Source of the DNA: an uncultured beta proteobacterium
GTDB taxonomy: Bacteria; Pseudomonadota; Gammaproteobacteria; Burkholderiales; Burkholderiaceae_C
NCBI GenBank assembly: GCA_903920405.1
Contig: CAIXMC010000386.1
Span: forward strand, 1-12,079
Length of the DNA: 12,079 nt
Direction: 5' to 3'
Shown: positions 7,109 through 12,079 of the stretch, in pieces
How the letters are laid out: the number at the start of each line of letters is the position of its first letter
Numbering within the stretch: the stretch's first letter is position 1
Translations under genes and position numbers: made by a program
The notes under the pieces: model-generated
What the model was told of the DNA's origin: nothing
Database searches by the model: none
The model's input: only the letters and a program-made list of their open reading frames with translations

Positions 7109-8380
7109 ATGAATCTACAGTACACCTATCAGCTACGTGAACCAATTGAGGCGTTGTTACGGGAAGCCTCACGCATTAATAGTTTCAAACCTCAAAAGTA
7201 CTGGTACCCACTCAGTATGGCGAGTTATGATGTAGAGGAAATTCTTTCTGCAATTGATTCATTGTGTTCTTTTCGCACGACGATGTGGGAGAAGACGGCT
7301 GAGTTTGAGCGCGAGTTTGCGCGAACCTTCGGTGGCGCGGAAGCGCTGATGGTAAACAGCGGATCTTCAGCCGATCTGCTCATTGCCTTTGCCTTAGTGA
7401 ATCCCCAAGCGAAATTGCTGGAGCCCGGCGACGAGGTGCTTGTGCCCTCGGTTACGTGGCCGACCCAAATTTGGTCGCCCATGATGGCCGGGTTAAAGGT
7501 GCGCTTGGTTGACATAGACCCGCGCACACTGAATGTAGACTTGGACGACCTTGAGGCCAAGATTGGCCCGAGGACGCGCGCTATTTCGCTCGTCCATCTG
7601 ATGGGTAATCCATGCGACATGGATCGGGTCATGTCCATCTGTCACAAACACAATCTGGTTTTGATTGAGGATTGTTGTGAGTCGTTGGGCGCGCAATATA
7701 AGGGGCAACCTGTCGGCACCTTTGGGCTTGCAGGCAGTTTCTCTTTTTTCTTTTCCCACCACATCACGACGATGGAAGGGGGAATGATCCTCTGCCAAGA
7801 TCAGTCCTTATCCGATATTTTTCGACTGTTACGTGCCCATGGCTGGGCGCGTAACACGAAATATTCCCAGGTCGAGCCAGTAGATGGTTTGGATGCGCGC
7901 TACATGTTCTTGAACTGGGGTTTTAATGTGCGCCCCACGGAGTTACAGGCCGGCTTTGGATTAGAGCAGTTGCGGCGCTGGCCGGTCTTTCACGCGCAGC
8001 GTTTACAGAACGCGACCTATTTTCAGAACTATCTCCAGCCACATAGCGATCTCATGCGCCTCATGCATGTCTCGCCGGACGCTGAGTGTGCATGGTTTGC
8101 CTTGCCAATTATGCTAACCCCAGAGTGTCCCTTCAAAAAGGTGGATTTCCTGGCCTACCTAGAGGCGCAAGGGATTGAGACGCGCCCCATCGTGGCTGGT
8201 AATCTGGCGCGACAGCCGGTGTGTCAACTGTATCCAGAATTGCAGGACGACAACTTGCCTGGGGCCGATGCTATCCACGAGCGTGGTTTCTACCTGGGCT
8301 TGCATCCCTTTGAAGCCAAGCAGAATCTGGATCGGTTGGCCGAGACGTTTGAGCAATTCATCCGTCAGTACGTTTTGTAA
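7109..8380 (+). CDS. DegT/DnrJ/EryC1/StrS-fold nucleotide-sugar 3-dehydratase, ColD/RfbH type
   Basis: A PLP/PMP-fold enzyme of 423 residues. NSGSSADLL (83-91) is the phosphate-binding region and [10 protein letters not shown] holds Asp188, which contacts the cofactor ring nitrogen. The segment [14 protein letters not shown] (212-225) has His217 where aminotransferases carry the Lys that forms the aldimine. His here is the hallmark of the C-3 dehydratases E1 (RfbH/AscC) and ColD, which use PMP to remove the 3-hydroxyl. The CxCxxC iron-sulfur ligands of E1 are absent; this region reads [11 protein letters not shown], and later [11 protein letters not shown], both like ColD (GDP-4-keto-6-deoxymannose 3-dehydratase), which needs glutamate but no reductase. 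The product would be a 4-keto-3,6-dideoxyhexose; whether GDP- or CDP-linked is unclear. The roughly 30-residue N-terminal extension is longer than in ColD. GAGG at 7101-7104 is 4 bases before the ATG. Confidence 0.87.
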   Translation: MNLQYTYQLREPIEALLREASRINSFKPQKYWYPLSMASYDVEEILSAIDSLCSFRTTMWEKTAEFEREFARTFGGAEALMVNSGSSADLLIAFALVNPQAKLLEPGDEVLVPSVTWPTQIWSPMMAGLKVRLVDIDPRTLNVDLDDLEAKIGPRTRAISLVHLMGNPCDMDRVMSICHKHNLVLIEDCCESLGAQYKGQPVGTFGLAGSFSFFFSHHITTMEGGMILCQDQSLSDIFRLLRAHGWARNTKYSQVEPVDGLDARYMFLNWGFNVRPTELQAGFGLEQLRRWPVFHAQRLQNATYFQNYLQPHSDLMRLMHVSPDAECAWFALPIMLTPECPFKKVDFLAYLEAQGIETRPIVAGNLARQPVCQLYPELQDDNLPGADAIHERGFYLGLHPFEAKQNLDRLAETFEQFIRQYVL

Positions 8381-8385
8381 ACCCT

Positions 8386-9429
8386 ATGAAAAAACTAGTC
8401 TTACACGCAGCCACGTTTGCTACTTTTTGGGCACATTACGCTGTTTACCAGGATCGGGGTTTCATTGATAGATTAGCATCTTTAGGCTATGGCCTGTTTC
8501 TCTCTAATCAAACTGATTTACAGAATGCAGATTATATACTCTTTAGTGAGGCGACCAGTGTTGGGTTGCAGAAATTTGGATTATTGAATAAAATTAAATA
8601 CGTCGCTAAAATACTGTTAGGAAAAACGTCTTTACAGGCGCGTGATGTATATGCCGAATGTCAAGCGAGCGGGCTTTACGGTAAAACCGCAATGATTGCT
8701 CTTGAGGGGGTAATGGGATTACCTGAAAACCATCTTCCAGAACTTAGTGAAATGTTTCCGGTAGTTTTTACATGGAATGACACATTGGTAGACGGGAAAC
8801 GGTTCTTAAAATATAGATGGCCTCAACCTACTGTATGGCCAAGGATAGAATCCATTCCGTATAATAACAAGAAGGTTTTAGTTAATATTTCCGCTAATAA
8901 GTACGCGTCTCATTCTCTTGAATTATATGCCGCTAGACGAAATTCTATAAGATACTTTGAGCGACAGCTTGGTGAGCAATTTGACTTATATGGAATAGGT
9001 TGGAATATACCGGCAACTCGAAGTCAACGTTATCTAAAAACACCCGTTCCTTTGTATTCTTCTTATAAAGGTCAAGTTACTAGTAAAGCGACTGTTTTTC
9101 CGAGGTATCGTTTTGCTCTATGTTATGAAAATGCTGTAGTTCCGGGTTGGATTACGGAGAAAATTTTTGATTGCATGCGTAGCGATTGCGTACCAATTTA
9201 TTGGGGAGCGCCTAATATCACCGACTATGTGGATGCAGAAGCATTTGTAGACCGGCGCCGCTTCAAGTCTGATGCGGAGTTGGAAGCATATCTCCTGAGT
9301 ATTACCGAGCAAGAATACGAGCGATTTCAAACTGCAATGCAAGCTTATCTACAAAGTGAACGCTTTGCAAAATTCTTGTCACCCGCATTTGCGGATACAA
9401 TCATTCGGAATCTGGAACTCGACCTGTGA
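8386..9429 (+). CDS. Glycosyltransferase family 10 (alpha-1,3-fucosyltransferase-like)
   Basis: A 347-residue cytoplasmic GT-B transferase that in its family moves L-fucose from GDP-fucose to an acceptor glycan. The N-terminal domain ends with ALEGVMGLPENHLPE and VFTWNDTLVDGKRF, typical of bacterial GT10. The donor-binding domain has FALCYENAVVPGWITEKIF (243-261) followed by PIYWGAPNITDYV, where the Glu-Asn and Thr-Glu-Lys bind the GDP-sugar. Being next to Fcl/ColC- and ColD-type genes suggests the donor is GDP-fucose or a 3-deoxy relative such as GDP-colitose (inference). It is AT-rich compared with its neighbours: two counted 60-base samples (8461-8520, 8881-8940) give 21 and 23 G+C, against 34 at 7921-7980, suggesting a separate origin. 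It has no good ribosome binding site and starts 5 bases after the previous stop. Its TGA overlaps the next start (GTGA). Confidence 0.8.
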   Translation: MKKLVLHAATFATFWAHYAVYQDRGFIDRLASLGYGLFLSNQTDLQNADYILFSEATSVGLQKFGLLNKIKYVAKILLGKTSLQARDVYAECQASGLYGKTAMIALEGVMGLPENHLPELSEMFPVVFTWNDTLVDGKRFLKYRWPQPTVWPRIESIPYNNKKVLVNISANKYASHSLELYAARRNSIRYFERQLGEQFDLYGIGWNIPATRSQRYLKTPVPLYSSYKGQVTSKATVFPRYRFALCYENAVVPGWITEKIFDCMRSDCVPIYWGAPNITDYVDAEAFVDRRRFKSDAELEAYLLSITEQEYERFQTAMQAYLQSERFAKFLSPAFADTIIRNLELDL

Positions 9430-10940
9430 ACCGTCTGCAACGCTCGTCCATTAATATGCTCTCCAGCGCGGCTGGGTACGTTGTGCCGATGCTGGTCAAT
9501 CTGGTGACCACGCCGCTTTTGCTCCACGCCTTAGGTGACGTTGGCTTTGGTTTGCAGAGTTTGGTTGCCGTGGTTGCTGGTTATATGATGCTCATGGATA
9601 TGGGCTTGGATCTGCCGATCACCAAGCTGCTCGCCGAGGATCGTGCGCGTCAAGACGCCCATGCAGAAAACCACCTCCTAAGCACGACGCTACAATTGTA
9701 CACGGTCATTGGTTTGGCTGGCATGGTCGTCATTGTAGCCATGTCAGCCTGGCTCGCTCAATCTGTATTCCAAATACCAGCCGATTTGATCGATCAAGCG
9801 GTTCTAGTATTCCGTCTAGCCGGCATCGGATTCCTGGGTAGTGTGGGGCTATCCTGGGGCCGCGCCGTAGCGATGGGGTTGCAACGGTTCGATCTGACCT
9901 ATTCTGTTTCGGTTGTGCTTAGCACGGCAGGAACGCTTATCGGCTTGGGCGCGGTGTATGCTGGCTATGGCGTGGTCGGATATGTGCTGATTCGTACAAT
10001 ATTTACCATCCTTGCGGGGCCGATTTATTTTTTATTAGCGCGTCGTCTTTTGCCGAGTTTTCGCTTTCAGCTTGGAATAGACCGGGCAACGCTGCGACGT
10101 GTGAGTGGCTACCTGGGGTATGGCACCTTCAACCGCATTACGAGCAGTCTGGTCAGTCGGCTTGACCAAACCCTGATTGGCATTTGGCTGGGTGTGGCGG
10201 CAGCCGGTATCTATGCCGTACCGTTTATGCTGGTGAGTTCTTTGGGCTATATGCTGGCGTATATGCTCGGTTTTATCTTCCCAATGGTGAGTGAACTGCA
10301 AAGCCTGGGACAGATGGATCGCCTGCGCGACATTTTTCTGCGGGCGTCTCAGTTTATTGCGGCGTTGGCAGGGCTGATTTTCATCCCCTTGTTCATGCTT
10401 GGTGAACCGTTTTTGGTGATCTGGACGCCGACTATTGCGGGGCAAGCGACAGGGGTGCTGCGTTTATTGGCCGTGGCAGGGTATGTCGGAACGTTGACGG
10501 CCACCTTAACGAACAGTGTGGTCGTGGGTTTAGGCAAAATGCGCCAATTCACGATTTATAGCACAATTCGCGCAGTAGCGTTAGGCAGTTTCTGTTTCGT
10601 CTTCATTCGTATGTTGGGGTTGGAAGGCGCTGGATGGGCGCTGTTGGTTACGTGCATTGTGGATGTCGTTTATTTTGTCATCGTCCTGCATCACTATCTT
10701 CACATTGCGCTATGGCAATTACTCCGGGTAGCCTATCTCAAACCGATGCTGCTAGGTATTGGCTTTGCTGGCGTCGTGTTGCTGTTGCGCCCGTTTGCGA
10801 CCTCGTGGCTTGGCCTTGGCGTCGTGGGGGTTGTGCTTGGGTTGGTCTATCTAGTGGCGGGTTTTGCGACTGGCGTCTTTGGCGAGACGGAAAAGCGGGC
10901 AATCGTAGGCTTATTCCAAGCGGTTCGAAAGATGGGCTAA
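9426..10940 (+). CDS. wzx: Wzx-type oligosaccharide-lipid flippase (polysaccharide biosynthesis protein)
   Basis: A 504-residue, very hydrophobic inner-membrane protein with about 12-14 predicted membrane spans across its whole length and no large soluble domain. The N-terminus (SSAAGYVVPMLVNLVTTPLL) and the following GDVGFGLQSLV segment are typical of the PST/MATE-like flippase superfamily, as are the scattered charged residues in early spans (LMDMGLDLPITKLLAEDRAR). It should move undecaprenyl-diphosphate-linked repeat units from the cytoplasmic to the outer face of the membrane. The start is GTG 9426, overlapping the GT10 stop as GTGA, which implies coupled translation. No polymerase (Wzy), ligase or chain-length regulator is visible in the window, so the export route (Wzx/Wzy) is inferred from this gene alone. 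Base composition matches most of the cluster, unlike the AT-rich gene before it. Confidence 0.9.
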   Translation: MNRLQRSSINMLSSAAGYVVPMLVNLVTTPLLLHALGDVGFGLQSLVAVVAGYMMLMDMGLDLPITKLLAEDRARQDAHAENHLLSTTLQLYTVIGLAGMVVIVAMSAWLAQSVFQIPADLIDQAVLVFRLAGIGFLGSVGLSWGRAVAMGLQRFDLTYSVSVVLSTAGTLIGLGAVYAGYGVVGYVLIRTIFTILAGPIYFLLARRLLPSFRFQLGIDRATLRRVSGYLGYGTFNRITSSLVSRLDQTLIGIWLGVAAAGIYAVPFMLVSSLGYMLAYMLGFIFPMVSELQSLGQMDRLRDIFLRASQFIAALAGLIFIPLFMLGEPFLVIWTPTIAGQATGVLRLLAVAGYVGTLTATLTNSVVVGLGKMRQFTIYSTIRAVALGSFCFVFIRMLGLEGAGWALLVTCIVDVVYFVIVLHHYLHIALWQLLRVAYLKPMLLGIGFAGVVLLLRPFATSWLGLGVVGVVLGLVYLVAGFATGVFGETEKRAIVGLFQAVRKMG

Positions 10941-11007
10941 AAAACGGGTTTCCAGGAATTTCTGTGATGCTGCATCTGCCAATGACTGAGGTTGTCCCAC
11001 GCTACAT

Positions 11008-11139
11008 ATGCTGCTCGGAGCGCTAATCTACGCGCTCTATCTGTTTAACCCAGTCCCACCCGGACTGGGCTTTTTCGGTCTGAGCGGTCTGCTCTGGGTC
11101 ATCATCTTTGGCCTAGATGGGCAGGGTCGCTCGGCATAG
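11008..11139 (+). CDS. Candidate small hydrophobic ORF, possibly a frameshifted small membrane-protein gene
   Basis: ATG 11008 to TAG 11137-11139 encodes 43 residues with two hydrophobic stretches (LLGALIYALYLF and LGFFGLSGLLWVIIFGL) separated by a Pro-Gly turn, ending in a polar tail. The product is not recognised. ATG 11008 has no good ribosome binding site. A second short frame starts at ATG 10967, correctly spaced (8 bases) from AGGAA at 10954-10958, and runs in frame to Arg-Tyr at 11000-11005 before being lost. One missing base near 11006-11008, or a -1 slip, would join the two into a protein of about 55-57 residues. It could therefore be a decayed gene, a sequencing error, or chance. 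The terminator-like hairpin at 11049-11075 lies inside this frame, which argues against it. Confidence 0.3.
   Translation: MLLGALIYALYLFNPVPPGLGFFGLSGLLWVIIFGLDGQGRSA
11049..11075 (+). terminator. Rho-independent terminator-like hairpin after the flippase gene
   Basis: CCCAGTCC (11049-11056) pairs perfectly with GGACTGGG (11062-11069) around a 5-base loop (CACCC), followed by C and TTTTT (11071-11075). The 8-bp GC-rich stem with an adjacent T-run is the classical intrinsic terminator form for + strand transcripts. It lies 108 bases after the flippase stop, a sensible place to end the upstream transcript. Caveats: the T-run is only five long, and the hairpin lies within a possible 43-codon reading frame. 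Confidence 0.65.
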
Positions 11140-11277
11140 CTTGCTTGTCTGTGTCTGATGATCTATCGCAATCCCATCTGGGTCGTGCAGACGGGGGGGG
11201 GCTGAAGCACCTGGCGCTTGGTTGCCTACGCAGGCTGATTGAGGCCGCGCAGGCGGCGAGGTTAGCATAAGAGTAGT
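11140..11277 (+). other. Gap upstream of the GT4 gene, with a run of nine G
   Basis: No recognised gene. The most striking element is a homopolymer of nine G at 11193-11201. A frame from GTG 11151 to TAA 11268-11270 (39 codons, GGG GGG GGG across the tract) is open but lacks a ribosome binding site and looks unconvincing. No strong promoter was found, although one would be expected here if the hairpin at 11049-11075 terminates the upstream transcript. Confidence 0.5.
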
Positions 11278-12079
11278 ATGATTCCCAAGATTCTGCATCT
11301 TCTTCCAAGCCGTGCGTTAGGTGGTGCCGAACAAATCGCCATCCTCATCGCACAGATGTTATCGTCTAACTATCGTTTTGCCTACGCATCACCAAAAGGC
11401 AGTATTGCCGATATTGTACTGAAGAACAACATCACCTTTCTTCCCATTGACCGATTGAGTCTTACCGCTGTAGCGCAGGTTTTGCGTCGTTTCCAGCCTG
11501 AGATTATCCACGCTCACGATTTTCGTCCGAGCGTGATCGCTGCGATGATCCCATATCACGGTGCGATCATCTCACATCTTCATTGTAACTTCGCTTGGGC
11601 GCACCAAGTGAACACCCGCACCTTGATCTATCGTGCCGCGCTGTGGCGTTTTCAACAGGTGTTTGTCGTCTCAAGACCTGTCCTTGATGATTTTGTGTTT
11701 CATAAAGCTCTGGCGCGTAAAGCCACGGTTCTGCCTAATATTGTTGATGCGGAAAGCGTGATTACCCGCGCTGAGTGTAAGCATGTGGCCCCCGCCGACC
11801 TAGTTTACGTAGGCCGTCTTAGCGCGGCGAAAAACCCGTTGCGCTTCCTTACCATTGTGAACGATGTGAAGCGCCACCGAGGCCATGTGACCGCGCTTAT
11901 GGTTGGTCAGGGCGAACTCGAAGGCGCTTGCCAGCAGGCGATTCACGATCTAGACCTTGGTGCCAATGTCCAAATGGTGGGCTTTCATGAGAACCCTTAC
12001 CCATACATGCGCGCCGGGCGAGTGCTGATTGTCCCCTCATCCTGGGAAGGGTTTGGCCTTGTCGCCCTCGAAGCGCAAC
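11278..12079 (+). CDS. Glycosyltransferase family 4 (3' partial)
   Basis: The frame runs off the right edge after 267 codons, so only roughly the first two-thirds to three-quarters of a typical GT4 is present. It is a retaining GT-B glycosyltransferase, expected to add a hexose or similar sugar to the repeat unit. The N-terminus KILHLLPSRALGGAEQIA carries the Gly-Gly-Ala-Glu acceptor-side motif, and IIHAHDFRPSV follows in the first Rossmann domain. The second domain starts with LVYVGRLSAAKNP, then GQGELEGAC, VQMVGFHENPYPYM and WEGFGLVALEA, where Glu257 and Glu265 form the EX7E signature that binds the donor. The next residue after LEA is Gln, where many relatives have Met. ATG 11278 is the first start after an in-frame TAG at 11263-11265; AAGAG at 11269-11273 is a modest ribosome binding site. 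The donor sugar is unknown. Confidence 0.9.
   Translation, partial: MIPKILHLLPSRALGGAEQIAILIAQMLSSNYRFAYASPKGSIADIVLKNNITFLPIDRLSLTAVAQVLRRFQPEIIHAHDFRPSVIAAMIPYHGAIISHLHCNFAWAHQVNTRTLIYRAALWRFQQVFVVSRPVLDDFVFHKALARKATVLPNIVDAESVITRAECKHVAPADLVYVGRLSAAKNPLRFLTIVNDVKRHRGHVTALMVGQGELEGACQQAIHDLDLGANVQMVGFHENPYPYMRAGRVLIVPSSWEGFGLVALEAQ

Noticed and set aside
7109..8380. Ordinary PLP-dependent sugar aminotransferase
   Set aside because: The catalytic Lys is replaced by His in SFFFSHHIT, which prevents the aldimine-based transaminase cycle and marks the dehydratase branch.
11151..11270. 39-codon + strand frame from GTG through the nine-G tract
   Set aside because: No ribosome binding site, a weak start codon and no recognisable sequence. 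It is kept only as context for the G-run finding.
11102..11308. Minus-strand open frame of 68 codons over the gap before GT4
   Set aside because: It overlaps the GT4 start and the G-run, is rich in Pro/Ser/Arg from C-rich antisense sequence, and shows no domain or ribosome binding site support.

Overview
The window holds one strand of a surface-polysaccharide (O-antigen, capsule or exopolysaccharide type) gene cluster. All eleven confident genes lie on the + strand. The first and last run off the window edges. Most genes are packed operon-style, with overlaps (TAATG at 266-270, a 10-nt overlap at 2123-2132, GTGA at 9426-9429) or gaps of a few to about 40 bases. Base composition is around or slightly above half G+C, with one AT-rich exception at 8386-9429. 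No rRNA, tRNA, CRISPR array, insertion sequence or phage gene was seen. The gene set suits a bacterium with a Wzx-type export route. The sequence alone does not let me name the genus; a proteobacterium or a Chloroflexota-like organism would both fit.

Layout: (1) tail of a ferredoxin-NAD(P) reductase-like oxidoreductase; (2) RfbF, glucose-1-phosphate cytidylyltransferase, making CDP-glucose; (3) an extended-SDR sugar-nucleotide enzyme; (4) an acetolactate-synthase-like thiamine-diphosphate enzyme of the YerE type; (5) a GT2 glycosyltransferase; (6) a second extended SDR; a 165-bp gap (5988-6152) bounded by a near-perfect 17-bp direct repeat; (7) a GDP-L-fucose synthase/ColC-type epimerase-reductase; (8) a DegT-fold sugar 3-dehydratase with His in place of the catalytic Lys and no iron-sulfur cysteines (ColD type); (9) a GT10 fucosyltransferase-like protein; (10) a Wzx-type flippase; a roughly 340-bp gap with a strong terminator-like hairpin, a possible broken small membrane-protein gene and a run of nine G; (11) the start of a GT4 glycosyltransferase.

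How the genes may work together: items 1-4 resemble the CDP-linked branched-chain 3,6-dideoxyhexose (yersiniose-type) pathway. There, CDP-glucose is dehydrated and 3-deoxygenated, a two-carbon unit from pyruvate is added by a ThDP enzyme, and an SDR reduces the product. Items 7-9 instead resemble GDP-linked fucose/colitose chemistry followed by a GT10 transferase. Either two unusual sugars are made, or a ColD-type dehydratase has been recruited into a CDP pathway. Neither SDR at items 3 and 6 shows the catalytic Asp-Glu or Asp-Lys pair of a 4,6-dehydratase, so the enzyme making the 4-keto-6-deoxy intermediate is not visible here. The sugars are probably polymerised into a repeat unit by the GT2, GT10 and GT4 enzymes and exported by the flippase.
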